A DNA stretch of 64,000 nucleotides. It comes from G958295645 sp965242735 (lineage in GTDB: Bacteria > Gemmatimonadota > Gemmatimonadetes > Longimicrobiales > Gaopeijiaceae). Of this stretch, positions 17,485-26,732 are shown one piece after another. Each line of letters begins with the position of its first letter. Within the stretch, counting starts at the first letter, position 1. The position numbers and the translations under genes were made by a program. The stretch spans positions 310,001 through 374,000 of the forward strand of contig OZ251497.1 in the NCBI GenBank assembly GCA_965242735.1, given 5' to 3'. The notes under the pieces are model-generated. The model made no database searches. It was not told the DNA's origin and saw only the letters and a program-made list of their open reading frames with translations.

Positions 17485-18008
17485 TGCGCCTAATAATGGT
17501 CTTGAGCAGTTTTGCTCCATTGTTCGTGCTATGGGCTGTGCAAGGAGACGTCCTCCCAGACTTGTGGATGATTTCGATCTGTGGTATCTTGGTCGTGATG
17601 CCGACTTCGTTGTTGCACTGGAGAATGAAGATTGCAAGAAAGAACGAAAAAAGACGAATGGCCGTCGGCAATGTCGTAAGCTATCAGGGCCATGTCCTTA
17701 CTTATCTGTTTGCGACACTTCTACCGTTTTATCGAACCGATCTCCTAACAGAGAGGCATGCTGTTGCAACATTGTTAGCATTTGGCTTGATCGTCTTTCT
17801 TTTCTGGAGATGGAATTTGCATTATGTCAACATCTATTTCGCGCTGTGCAAGTATCATGTGTTTTCTGTAGAATTGCCGATTAATGATGATCACTCAGTT
17901 TCCGATTTCGGATCTTATGTCTTGATTACTCGGAGGCCTCATGTGCGTCCCGGTACTCACATCATAGTATATCGCTTAAGTGCTAATGTCTACATGGAGA
18001 AACTATAA
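17481..18008 (+). CDS. kwaA: Kiwa defence system membrane protein KwaA
   Basis: 175 residues with three or four hydrophobic segments: about 3-20, 23-40, 68-85 and 93-105. These are followed by a soluble C-terminal part ending RPGTHIIVYRLSANVYMEKL, a pattern I associate with KwaA. Its stop overlaps by one base the start of a convincing kwaB, which is the strongest evidence. In Kiwa the membrane protein senses phage attack at the envelope and works with KwaB. The gene is clearly AT-rich compared with the helicase before it and the methylase after it. The start may be 17481 or 17484 (ATGATG), preceded by CGGGAAAT. Confidence 0.8.
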   Translation: MMRLIMVLSSFAPLFVLWAVQGDVLPDLWMISICGILVVMPTSLLHWRMKIARKNEKRRMAVGNVVSYQGHVLTYLFATLLPFYRTDLLTERHAVATLLAFGLIVFLFWRWNLHYVNIYFALCKYHVFSVELPINDDHSVSDFGSYVLITRRPHVRPGTHIIVYRLSANVYMEKL

Positions 18009-18892
18009 TGAAAACTTTTTCTGATGATATGGAATTTTTGGTAGGTAGCAATAGATCAAAAACACGTGAATATGTCGTTGTACCAGTTGACTATCACGTC
18101 CAGGATGTTCTCAAGCAGATGATCATTGAGACATGGAAGAAGATGCAAGAAAACGAACTAGTCAGATATGATCCAGCAAATCAAAACACTGATGCGACTT
18201 ATCTGTACATGTCAGTCCACGATTCGCTAGCTCAGGAAATAATGCTATTCCATGAGGCCGAATTCTTGACGACATCGACGAAAGCCTTGAGAGATCCAAA
18301 GAATATCTTTTGCTATTGTGCTCGTGTCACAGTGGATGGTCAGCGATTGACTGCGATGAGAAGGGCTAGCTATTTCAAGGGAATGCTCAAGAAGCGAAGA
18401 AAGCTCATGCGAGTTGTGAATGACACGCTGGAGATTGTAGATGATGACATATTTAAGCTGGATAACGATTTTGATTTGCTTGTATGGAACGACAGGATAC
18501 ATATTTGGAAATCGACAGCATTCGAATCACTTGCGAATATAAGGAGCGCGATTTTTCACGCTGTATCAGAAAATGCAAGAACATTACAAGATAAAATACC
18601 GTTTGTTTGCTTCAATAACATTTCGGAATACGCTAATACACGCATTCGGGCCGCAAAGGCCTTAGCATCATTGCAGCAAGATGATCTAAAAGCCATTGAT
18701 CGCGAGACTCTTGTTCAGAAGTGTCAAATGAATGATGTAGATATCACCGACAGTGACGGAATGATAATCGTCGACGACAAATCGGTGCGACCATTCTTGG
18801 AGATCCTGGGGAGAAGAAGATATCCGGATCCGCTTGTGACAGAGCCAACCAGCATGTATCGAGCGGCCAATCGACAGCTGGTCAAACGGTAA
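18008..18892 (+). CDS. kwaB: Kiwa defence system protein KwaB (DUF4868)
   Basis: 294 residues matching the DUF4868 pattern. Visible parts are FCYCARVTVDGQRL, RASYFKGMLKKRRKLMRVVN, DTLEIVDDDIFKLDNDFDLL, then IPFVCFNNI and the C-terminal VRPFLEILGRRRYPDPL followed by YRAANRQLVKR. KwaB binds DNA and, with membrane-bound KwaA, stops phage replication and late transcription in the published Kiwa systems. The ATG overlaps the kwaA stop (TAATG). It ends only two bases before the methylase GTG, so Kiwa sits cleanly inside the larger operon. The AT-rich composition indicates separate acquisition. Confidence 0.9.
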   Translation: MKTFSDDMEFLVGSNRSKTREYVVVPVDYHVQDVLKQMIIETWKKMQENELVRYDPANQNTDATYLYMSVHDSLAQEIMLFHEAEFLTTSTKALRDPKNIFCYCARVTVDGQRLTAMRRASYFKGMLKKRRKLMRVVNDTLEIVDDDIFKLDNDFDLLVWNDRIHIWKSTAFESLANIRSAIFHAVSENARTLQDKIPFVCFNNISEYANTRIRAAKALASLQQDDLKAIDRETLVQKCQMNDVDITDSDGMIIVDDKSVRPFLEILGRRRYPDPLVTEPTSMYRAANRQLVKR

Positions 18893-18894
18893 GG

Positions 18895-21800
18895 GTGCAA
18901 CGGTTCTCTGATATGAAGTCTTGCCGCTTCTCGGATGTCGCATTCCCCCTTCAGCAGGTCTCGCTGGACTCCGTACACGAAAAGAACGTTCGGCATGGCC
19001 ACCTCTCCACGTTGCACATCTGGCCGGCGAGGAGGCCGTTGGCAGCGAGCAGGGCGGCATTATTGACGGCGTTGTTGCCGGATCCGGGAACAAGTGCTTC
19101 GCGGCGGCGGCTTCTGGAGAAGATGGGCGGCGAGGTGGTGGTGGCGGAGGACGACGGCGCGAACGGCAAGGCGTACACTGTTGGGGGAGTGTTTCGATGG
19201 GGCCGGGAGGATGGGCCGGCGTTTGCGGAACTGAGGGAGGAGTTGCAGCAGGCGTTTGATGGGAGGGTGCCGCGGGTGCTGGACCCGTTTGCTGGAGGGG
19301 GCGCGATTCCGCTGGAGGGGATGCGGCTTGGGTGCGACGTGATGGCGTCGGACTTGAGTCCGGTGGCATGGTTTCTGTTGCGGTGCTCGTTGCATTATCC
19401 GCGCTTGGTGGCGGGGCAGGATCAGAGGTTGCCTGAGTTTGCGTTGCGGGACGGGGATCTTGTCACGGCGTTCTTGAAGGCCAGAGGCGTGAAGGGAAAG
19501 GCGTTGCGGAGGGAGCTCGTGCGGCTGGGACATGGGGGGGAGGATGCCGTTGAGACCGTTCCGGCGGCATTGATCTCACGGTCGGTCGCCGAGGAGGCGG
19601 ACTTTGCTTGGCATCTTCGCGCGTGGAGTCGGTTGGTGCTGAAGCGCGTGCGCCGGCGACTAGCGAATCGGTATCCGACTTACGCGGACCTTGAGCCGGT
19701 GGCCGAGAGGCGGAGGCGGGCCGCGGCAACGGCCTCGGTGGTGCAGACGACGGAGTCGTCGGTCCCGGGCGGGTCGGGAACGAGAAATGGGGGCGACGAA
19801 GGCAATTCCGACGGAGACGGTAGCGACGTCGAAGAGTCCCAAGGAAGACGCCAGTTGCTGGAGCCGGACCAGGACGGGAGCGTCTCGGTCGCAGTGCTCA
19901 ACGCCGATTTTGGCACGAAGTACCTGCGGGACCCGAAGAACCCGAGGTGGATTGCGAAGCCCGTCGTGGCGTACTTGTGGACGCGAACGGTTCGATGCGG
20001 TGATTGTCGAGCCGAGATCCCTCTGCTGAAGACGCGGTGGCTTTGCAGGAAGGCGAAGAAGCGTGTCCGGCTGGCTATGGAGGGGGGCGTCGGTAGCGAT
20101 GCGGTCGCGTTCGGTGTCGAGCCAGACGTTCGAGAAGGGACCGGCAGCGCGGCCGAGCGTCGCGAGCACGATCGCCAGCTGGGCGGGGGCACGATGAGCC
20201 GGACCGGCGTGACGTGTCCCACCTGCAACGCCGTGATGCCGATGGCCGAGTTGCGCCGCGAAGGGCGCGGCGGGCGGCTTGGCGAGCGCTTGACGGCGGT
20301 GGCAGTGGATGGGCAGCGAGGCAAGGAGTATCGGCTTCCCACCGACGAGGAAGTGCGGACGGCTGCGGCGACCGCGGAGGAGAACAAGAGCCTCTACGCC
20401 GACCTGCCGTTTGGTCTTCCGGATGATCCGACGCCCGACGAAGGCAGCCTGGGCATACGGACGACGCGGTACGGCCTCACGACCTGGCAAAGCCTCTTCA
20501 CCAACCGCCAATTGCTCGCTCTGGGGACCATAGTCCAAGAAATCCACCGTTGCCGATCGGAGCTGGCCGAGTTCGACTATCCCGACGAATGGCAGGAAGC
20601 GATGGTCGCCTACTTGTCGCTCGTGCTGAGCAAATTTGCGGATTATTGTAGCTCGCTTTGCACTTGGGTTATGCAGGCGGAGAAGATGGGACACACGTTT
20701 GCTCGCTTCGCTCTCCCCATGGTCTGGGACTTCTGCGAAGTCAACCCGCTTTCGCAACGAACCGGCGGCTTCACGGCGATGACGGAATGGGTCGCCCGCT
20801 ACGTCGAGCGAACGGCGAGTGCCGTCGCCGACGCTCCGCCACCCCAGATCAAGTGCGGGAGTGCCATCAACCTCCAAGCATCCGAAGACTTCGACGTTAT
20901 CTGCACCGACCCCCCGTACTACGACGCGATTCCCTATTCCGACCTGATGGACTTCTTCCACGTCTGGCTGCGGCGCGTCCTTCAAGGACTCTCGCCGGAG
21001 ATCGACGAGGTGTTCTCTGCGCCGCTCGGTCCCAAATGGGACGCCGAGGCCAACGACGGCGAGCTCATCGACGACGCCAGCCGCTTCGGGGGCGACCGCC
21101 AAGCGTCCAAGCAGAACTACGAGAACGGCATGTTCCGCGCCTTCAAGCGCTTCTACGGCGCGCTCCGCGACGACGGCCGCCTCGTCGTCGTCTTCGCCAA
21201 CAAGTCTCCCGATGCGTGGGAGACGTTGGTGTCCGCCCTGATCCGCGCGGGCTTCACGGTCACGGCGTCCTGGCCCATCCAGACAGAACGGGAGACCCGC
21301 CAGCGCTCCATGGCCTCCGCCGCGCTGTCCGCCTCCATCTGGATTGTCTGCCGAAAGCGTCCAGCCGGGACCAAGGCGGGCTGGGACGAGCAGGTGCTGG
21401 ACGAAATGGAGGCGAAGATCACCAAGCGGCTCGGCGACTTCTGGGTCACGGGCATTCGGGGGCCGGACTTCGTGTGGGCGGCGACCGGGCCGGCTCTGGA
21501 AGCCTTCAGCAAGCATCCCTTCGTCCGGAAGGCCAACAAGCCGAACGAACGACTGACGAGCGACGAGTTTCTTCGACGGGTGCGGCGCATCGTCGTGGGG
21601 TACGTCGTCAACCAGCTGCTCAAGCGCGAGGGCGGCGCCGACGACGAGCTGGACGATCCGACGACGTACTACCTGCTGCACCGCAACGACTTCGGACTGG
21701 AGCCCGCGCCGGCCGGGGCCTGCATCTTGTACGCTCTGTCGTGCGACGTGCCGGACTCGGAGCTGACGGGCCGCCTCGACCTGCTCGCAAAGGGCGGTCG

Positions 21801-22185
21801 CAACCGCGCGGACCCCGACGGTGCCCAGGACGCCGCGCCCGCGTCGGGAGGCACGATTCGCATCAAGCCGTGGCATCGTCGCAAGCGCCAGGACCTGGGC
21901 GAGAAAGGGGCGGACGGGCAAATGCCGCCGCTCGTCGACTGCGTGCACAAGGTCATGCAGTTGTGGCAGACGGGCGAGCGTTCCAAGGTCGACGCGTACT
22001 TGGAGCGCAAGGGGCTGTGGCGGCACGATCTGTTCGCGAGGGTCGTGCAGGCGATGATCGAGCTGGCCGGCGAAGGCACGGACGAGCGCGCGCTGCTGGA
22101 ATCCATCCAGAACCACCTTCGCCAGGAACGATCGCGGGGCGCCGGTCGCGAAGCAGCCGTTGCCTCGCAGGGCGCCCTCTGGTAG
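18895..22185 (+). CDS. DUF1156 adenine-specific DNA methyltransferase (Hma-like methylase)
   Basis: 1096 residues. The N-terminus has the DUF1156 motif EKNVRHGHLSTLHIWPARRP (about residues 29-48). SAM-binding motif I is DPFAGGGAIPLEG (130-142) and the catalytic motif is DPPYYDAI (D672-P-P-Y675), as in N6-adenine/N4-cytosine methylases. Two CxxC pairs (RCGDC near 365 and CPTCN near 443) look like zinc ribbons. The family is the COG1743-like methylase of anti-phage islands and would mark host DNA or act in defence with the DUF499 ATPase and helicase. The GTG at 18895 is used; an ATG at 18913 is another choice. The body is GC-rich, unlike the Kiwa genes directly upstream. Confidence 0.93.
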   Translation: MQRFSDMKSCRFSDVAFPLQQVSLDSVHEKNVRHGHLSTLHIWPARRPLAASRAALLTALLPDPGTSASRRRLLEKMGGEVVVAEDDGANGKAYTVGGVFRWGREDGPAFAELREELQQAFDGRVPRVLDPFAGGGAIPLEGMRLGCDVMASDLSPVAWFLLRCSLHYPRLVAGQDQRLPEFALRDGDLVTAFLKARGVKGKALRRELVRLGHGGEDAVETVPAALISRSVAEEADFAWHLRAWSRLVLKRVRRRLANRYPTYADLEPVAERRRRAAATASVVQTTESSVPGGSGTRNGGDEGNSDGDGSDVEESQGRRQLLEPDQDGSVSVAVLNADFGTKYLRDPKNPRWIAKPVVAYLWTRTVRCGDCRAEIPLLKTRWLCRKAKKRVRLAMEGGVGSDAVAFGVEPDVREGTGSAAERREHDRQLGGGTMSRTGVTCPTCNAVMPMAELRREGRGGRLGERLTAVAVDGQRGKEYRLPTDEEVRTAAATAEENKSLYADLPFGLPDDPTPDEGSLGIRTTRYGLTTWQSLFTNRQLLALGTIVQEIHRCRSELAEFDYPDEWQEAMVAYLSLVLSKFADYCSSLCTWVMQAEKMGHTFARFALPMVWDFCEVNPLSQRTGGFTAMTEWVARYVERTASAVADAPPPQIKCGSAINLQASEDFDVICTDPPYYDAIPYSDLMDFFHVWLRRVLQGLSPEIDEVFSAPLGPKWDAEANDGELIDDASRFGGDRQASKQNYENGMFRAFKRFYGALRDDGRLVVVFANKSPDAWETLVSALIRAGFTVTASWPIQTERETRQRSMASAALSASIWIVCRKRPAGTKAGWDEQVLDEMEAKITKRLGDFWVTGIRGPDFVWAATGPALEAFSKHPFVRKANKPNERLTSDEFLRRVRRIVVGYVVNQLLKREGGADDELDDPTTYYLLHRNDFGLEPAPAGACILYALSCDVPDSELTGRLDLLAKGGRNRADPDGAQDAAPASGGTIRIKPWHRRKRQDLGEKGADGQMPPLVDCVHKVMQLWQTGERSKVDAYLERKGLWRHDLFARVVQAMIELAGEGTDERALLESIQNHLRQERSRGAGREAAVASQGALW

Positions 22186-22208
22186 AATCGCCCGACGCCG
22201 CCCGCCCT

Positions 22209-22228
22209 CCCCCCCCCCCCCCCCCCCC
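22209..22228 (+). repeat. 20-base poly-C tract between methylase and ATPase genes
   Basis: An uninterrupted run of 20 cytosines lies 23 bases after the methylase stop and 20 bases before the GTG of the DUF499 gene. Runs of this length are prone to slippage. Here a length change would alter spacing or RNA structure ahead of the ATPase rather than its reading frame. Confidence 0.95.
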
Positions 22229-22248
22229 TTGACTGACGGAAACGACAC

Positions 22249-25200
22249 GTGACGAAGTCCCGCCTCAAGCCCTGGCACGAAGTCGTTCGGTTGAAGGAAG
22301 AGCTTCTCACGGGCGAGCTGTCGATGGCGCAGTTCGCCGCCGACCTGCACGAAGTGACGCTGGGCCTGGGCACGCGCCCGGTCTACGAGGACCCGGAACG
22401 CTTCTTCGGGCTGACGTACGCCACCCACGCACTGCGGGACTTGGTGCGCGACGTGGCCGGACGCCTCGCGGGGCAGAGCGACAAGGCGGTGCGGCAGCTC
22501 GAGCTGACCTACGGGGGCGGCAAGACGCACACGCTCATCACCCTCTATCATCTCTTTCGCCGGCCTGGCGCGTTGCCGGACTTGCCCGCCGTTCACGAAT
22601 TCCGCGAGCACGTGGGGCACGACCTGCCGGCGGCGCATCCGGTTACGCTGTGCTTCGACAAGATCGACGTGGAGTCGGGCATCCAGAGCGTGGCCGGGCC
22701 GGACGGCGAGACCCGAGACTTGCTGCATCCGTGGAGCGTGCTGGCGTACCAGCTGGACGGCGACGACGGACTGCGCGCCATCCACGCCGACGGCCAAGCC
22801 CAGGAGCGCATGACGCCGCCGGCGGAGCCGCTGCTCGCGAAGCTCGTCGCCAAGCCCCAGGAGCGAGGACTGTCCACGCTGATCCTGGCGGACGAAGTGC
22901 TCATGTACGCGCGGGCGAAGGCGGGCGTCGACGAGGTGTGGGGCGATCGCATCCGCGACTTCTTTCAGCATCTGACCCAGGCGGTGGTGAAGGTGGACCG
23001 GGCGGCGATGGTGGTGTCGCTGCTGGCGACGGATCCCATCAAGCAGAGCGACGACTTGGGCAAGGCCATCATGGCCGATCTCTTCGACGTCGTGCGGCGC
23101 CAGAAGGAAGAGGGCGTGGAGCCGGTCCAGAAGAAGGACGTGGCCGAGGTGCTGCGCCGGCGCTTCTTCGAGGCCGAGGACATTCGCGACCCCGACGCGT
23201 ACCGCTCTCATGTCATCGGCGTCGTTCGCAACTTGGCCAAGGTGCAGGAGACCACCGACCGCTCCCGCTCGGCGGACGAGGACCACTTTCTGCGCCACTT
23301 CCCCTTCCATCCCAAGCTCACGGACGTCTTCTACACGTGCTGGACGCAGCTGGACGGCTTTCAGCGCACCAGGGGAATTCTGCGCACGCTGGCCACGGCG
23401 CTTCGCGAGGCGAAGGAATGGGGAGACGCCTGTCCCTTGGTGGGGCCTGCCGCGCTGCTGGCGAACTCCCGCGAGGCGGGTCTGTCCGAAGCGATGCGCG
23501 ATCTGGCGGGCGTCGCCACTACGGAGCCGGGCGAGGGCCGGAAGGTGGACTGGGCGCCGCTGCTGCTCAAGGAGCTGGAGAAGGCGCGCGACATGCAAAA
23601 CGAGATTTCGGCGTTGGATGCCGGCCGCGAGATCGAACAGGCGGTGGTCGCCGTGTTCCTGCACTCCCAGCCGGTGGGGCACAAGATTCAGACGCAGCCC
23701 TTGCGGCGCATGATCGGCGCCGGTGCGCCCGACGTGATCGAGGTGAACAAGGGGCTCGAGCGCTGGCGCGAAGTGTCTTGGTTCCTGGACGACGAAGACG
23801 TGGACGGCGCCCGCGGCGAGCTGCCCAAGGACTGGCGGCTGGGCAACCGTCCGAACCTGCGCCAGATGCACGACGACGCGTGCAAGAACAGGGTGACGGC
23901 GGAGGCGGTGGACCGCCATGTGAACGACGAGGTCGGAAAGGGAAAGTGGTTGATCGAAGGCGCCTCGGCGGCCGGAGTGAAGGTTCACAGGATGCCCGGT
24001 TCGCCCGAGGACGTGGCCGACGACTTGGCGTTTCGCTATGTGCTGCTGGGCGCCGGCGGCGTCTCGGAGTCGGGCAAGCCGAGCAAGGCGGCGCGGAGCT
24101 TCCTTGAGACGAAAGGCAAGGACCGGCCTCGCGTCCATCGCAACGCGCTGGTGGTCGCCGGACCGTCCCGCGACGGCTTGAGGGCGGTGCAGGGCGAAGT
24201 TCGCGCGTTGTTGGGATGGGAGGAAGTCAGGGAGCAGCTGGCCGGTCACAAGGTGGACGCCGTTCGCGACCAGCGTCTTCGCAGACAGCTTGCCGACGCG
24301 CAGGGACGCGTTTCGGACGCGCTCCGGGCGGCTTGGTGCATCGTCACGACCTACGGCAGGGACGGCGAGGTCCACGCGTTCAAGCTTGCCCTTCCCGCCC
24401 CCGTCCGTCCGCTCTTCGTCGAGATCAAGAACGACGCGCGGTCCCGCATACAGGAAACTGCCGTCGACGCCCGGGCTCTGGCGCCGGGCGGCCCCTACGA
24501 CTTGTGGCGCGACGACGAGGATGCGCGTTTCGTCACCGACTTGGCCGGCGCCTTCGCCCGCAATCCCCGCCTGCCGAAGGCGCTGAACGCCGAGCTGCTC
24601 TTCGACACTGTGATGCAAGGGGTCCAGGACGGCCTCTTCGTCGCCCGCCTGAAGCTTCCCGACGGCGCCGTTCGAACATGGTGGCGCGAGTGGGTGGAGC
24701 CCGGCTCGCGAACCGATCCGTCGCTGGAAGTGGTCCTCCCGCAAGACGCCGAGCTGCACCGCCTGCCGCCGGAGTTGCTGGCGCCCGGGAAGTTGCCAGG
24801 CTTATGGCGTGGCGCGGAGTCGGCCGAGTCCGGCGGCGCTGCGGCCTCCTCGTTTGTTGCCGGCGGCGCCTCCCTCGCGATGGCCCGGTTGGCGGAGTAC
24901 TTCGCCGGCGGCTACGAGGCGGCGTTCGAAGCGGCCGCCGGCGAGGAGCCCGCGATCATTCCGAGAGTCTCCGGCGACGGGCTGCGCAAGGCCGTCAGCG
25001 GCGCCGTGCAGCTGGGACTGATCTGGCTGGTCAGCGGCCCGGCCTCCGCGTGGCGGGAGACAGTGCCCGACGGCGTGCTGGACGAGGGCGCGAGACTGCT
25101 CCCGCCCCCCGAACCGGTCGCCCCGCAGGACCTCTCCGAAGACAGCGTTCCCGCGGCTTGGTCCGACGGCCGCACCAACGGCGCCGCGCTGACGCAGGCC

Positions 25201-25614
25201 TTGGGCCTCAAGAGGAAATGCAATCTTCCATGGCAACTGTTGGTTCAAGGCATCAAGGACTCGGTGCAGAGCCGATGGCTCTCCCTGCTGCCGAACAGCG
25301 GTCCGGTGGACTGTTCCTGGACCGAGGCCGGCGCCGTGCTGCTCGAGCGCCCGTCCGTGACTGCGCCCGGCGGCGACGTGCCGGGCGGGCCCCTCCACTT
25401 GCCCTTCGAGCCGAGCGCCCCCGCCGCAGCGGCGCTCGACGCCGCTCAGGTGCAGGAACTCGGCGAGCGCGTCCCCGAGCTGCTGGAAGCCGGCCCGACC
25501 GCGCAGTTGCGCTTCCGCGTGCAGGTCGCGGCCGACGGGGAGATGGACGCCGCCGAAAAGACTCAGATCAACGAAGTGCTGGCGAAGGTGGCGAAGGGAT
25601 TGCTCGTGGACTGA
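22249..25614 (+). CDS. DUF499 AAA+ ATPase (Hma-like ATPase)
   Basis: 1121 residues. The DUF499 (COG1483) signatures are near the start: VTLGLGTRPVYEDPERFFGLTY, then LELTYGGGKTHTLI with the P-loop at residues 89-95, and a Walker B-like LILADEVLMY at 211-220. The long C-terminal part carries further all-helical and beta regions of unknown role. Proteins of this family are found in defence islands next to DUF1156 methylases and are predicted to drive DNA or protein remodelling. The GTG start at 22249 follows the poly-C tract; a weak GACGGAAACG is the only ribosome-site candidate. The operon ends here, with the next gene on the other strand. Confidence 0.94.
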   Translation: MTKSRLKPWHEVVRLKEELLTGELSMAQFAADLHEVTLGLGTRPVYEDPERFFGLTYATHALRDLVRDVAGRLAGQSDKAVRQLELTYGGGKTHTLITLYHLFRRPGALPDLPAVHEFREHVGHDLPAAHPVTLCFDKIDVESGIQSVAGPDGETRDLLHPWSVLAYQLDGDDGLRAIHADGQAQERMTPPAEPLLAKLVAKPQERGLSTLILADEVLMYARAKAGVDEVWGDRIRDFFQHLTQAVVKVDRAAMVVSLLATDPIKQSDDLGKAIMADLFDVVRRQKEEGVEPVQKKDVAEVLRRRFFEAEDIRDPDAYRSHVIGVVRNLAKVQETTDRSRSADEDHFLRHFPFHPKLTDVFYTCWTQLDGFQRTRGILRTLATALREAKEWGDACPLVGPAALLANSREAGLSEAMRDLAGVATTEPGEGRKVDWAPLLLKELEKARDMQNEISALDAGREIEQAVVAVFLHSQPVGHKIQTQPLRRMIGAGAPDVIEVNKGLERWREVSWFLDDEDVDGARGELPKDWRLGNRPNLRQMHDDACKNRVTAEAVDRHVNDEVGKGKWLIEGASAAGVKVHRMPGSPEDVADDLAFRYVLLGAGGVSESGKPSKAARSFLETKGKDRPRVHRNALVVAGPSRDGLRAVQGEVRALLGWEEVREQLAGHKVDAVRDQRLRRQLADAQGRVSDALRAAWCIVTTYGRDGEVHAFKLALPAPVRPLFVEIKNDARSRIQETAVDARALAPGGPYDLWRDDEDARFVTDLAGAFARNPRLPKALNAELLFDTVMQGVQDGLFVARLKLPDGAVRTWWREWVEPGSRTDPSLEVVLPQDAELHRLPPELLAPGKLPGLWRGAESAESGGAAASSFVAGGASLAMARLAEYFAGGYEAAFEAAAGEEPAIIPRVSGDGLRKAVSGAVQLGLIWLVSGPASAWRETVPDGVLDEGARLLPPPEPVAPQDLSEDSVPAAWSDGRTNGAALTQALGLKRKCNLPWQLLVQGIKDSVQSRWLSLLPNSGPVDCSWTEAGAVLLERPSVTAPGGDVPGGPLHLPFEPSAPAAAALDAAQVQELGERVPELLEAGPTAQLRFRVQVAADGEMDAAEKTQINEVLAKVAKGLLVD

Positions 25615-25685
25615 GAGGGCAGCGGCAGGGCGCGCCAGTCGCTGAGCATCGTCCGGAGAGGCTTTTCGATGCCCCGCGCCACTTG

Positions 25686-26732
25686 TCAGTTCGCCGAGCC
25701 CCGTTGCACGGCCCGCGCCAGCAGCTCGTCCGCGGTCTCGCAATCGATGATGGCGTCCGCCATGTCCTGTGCAGCTTCCGGCCCGGCCGTCGCCAGCGCG
25801 CTGCGGAGCTCGTCCGCTACATCCGCGCCAAACTTTCGCGCGGCGGAGCGCACCGCGAAGTCGGCCCGTCCTTCATGGCGTCCTTCCGCCCGTCCTTCGT
25901 GGCGTCCTTCCGCGCGCCCTTCCGCGCGTCCCTCTTGGCGGACCTTCTCGAATTCTTCAGCGATTTGCCAGGACATGCGTGTTCCTCCGTTGGGCTTCTT
26001 GACTTGTTCGACGACGTTGCGAACCGTGTCCAGACTTGCGCCGGCGGCGAGCAGCGCCTCTTCCGCGACCATGGCGAAGCCCTCCCGCAAGTCGGCGTGC
26101 TCGGGGCCGCTGTAGTCTTCGGCCAGAGCGTCGACCAGCCGGGACAGGGCGCGCCAGTCGCGGAGCAGCTCGGCCAGCCATCGCAGGACGGAGCCGTCGC
26201 AGGGCAAGTCTCGCGTTGCAGCCGAGCGCATGTCAAGGACGGCGTAGCGGTGGCGCGTCTGGAGCCGGGCGAGCGTGGGCGACCCGGGCGGCGCCAGCTG
26301 GTCGGTCGCGGTGGGCGCGTCCCACGGCTTGGCGCCGATGTAGAGCACGCCCGACAGCACGACGGGCACGCCGCCCGCGATGCGCGCTCCGTCCTTGCTC
26401 AGGAACTTGTAGAGGTGGCCGACGTACTCGAAGCTGCGCAGCAGCATGTTGGGGTCGACGGCCGACTGGAACTCGACGTGGAAGACGACGGAACGGGCGC
26501 TGTCGCGGAGCCGGACGCGCCAAGCGGCGTCGGAGCGGCGGGCCTGGCCGCCCAGGCCGATGTGCTCGGTGGGGACGTCCTCCATGGACGCGAGGTCGAG
26601 TTCGCCGGCCCATCCGCCGGCCATGAACTCCTGGACGAGAGAGCGGGCGGCGGCTTTGGCCGAGAAGAATCCCTTGAGGACTTCGTCGTGCCTGCGGCGG
26701 GGCTTCTTCTTGGACTTGTTGGACTGGGCCAC
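25686..26732 (-). CDS. Rpn-type PD-(D/E)XK nuclease (transposase-like)
   Basis: 348 residues. The start RRHDEVLKGFFSAKAAARSLVQEF and the core DAAWRVRLRD...VVFHVEFQSAVDPNMLLRSFEY fit the Rpn/YhgA recombination-promoting nuclease group, where D and ExQ are the metal-binding residues. Near residues 265-290 there is a run of EGRAEGR/EGRHEGR repeats, likely a charged helix, followed by a C-terminal helical domain (MADAIIDCETADELLARA). The GTG at 26732 follows GGAG at 11 bases. These enzymes are DNA endonucleases linked to recombination. A diverged paralog lies at 30825-31940. It is convergent with the Hma-like operon. Confidence 0.8.
   Translation of the reverse strand: MAQSNKSKKKPRRRHDEVLKGFFSAKAAARSLVQEFMAGGWAGELDLASMEDVPTEHIGLGGQARRSDAAWRVRLRDSARSVVFHVEFQSAVDPNMLLRSFEYVGHLYKFLSKDGARIAGGVPVVLSGVLYIGAKPWDAPTATDQLAPPGSPTLARLQTRHRYAVLDMRSAATRDLPCDGSVLRWLAELLRDWRALSRLVDALAEDYSGPEHADLREGFAMVAEEALLAAGASLDTVRNVVEQVKKPNGGTRMSWQIAEEFEKVRQEGRAEGRAEGRHEGRAEGRHEGRADFAVRSAARKFGADVADELRSALATAGPEAAQDMADAIIDCETADELLARAVQRGSAN
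25860..25940 (-). repeat. EGR-type coding repeat in first Rpn gene
   Basis: Tandem 12-base units (GGCGTCCTTCCG-like on the plus strand) encode alternating EGRA and EGRH tetrapeptides. Similar charged tetrapeptide runs mark this protein family, and the paralog has LEQG repeats at the same place. Confidence 0.75.

Noticed and set aside
19660..24759. A minus-strand frame of about 1700 codons opposite the methylase and ATPase genes
   Set aside because: It shows no protein family features, and the plus-strand genes have clear motifs with proper codon bias. It is an antisense shadow of high-GC coding DNA.
13041..25614. DISARM system
   Set aside because: A SNF2 helicase and an adenine methylase are present, but there is no DUF1998 protein, no second DrmA helicase and no phospholipase D gene. 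DUF1156 and DUF499 fit the Hma-like arrangement better.
13041..25614. BREX or Pgl system
   Set aside because: No alkaline phosphatase-like PglZ, BrxA/BrxB or Lon-like BrxL gene is found.
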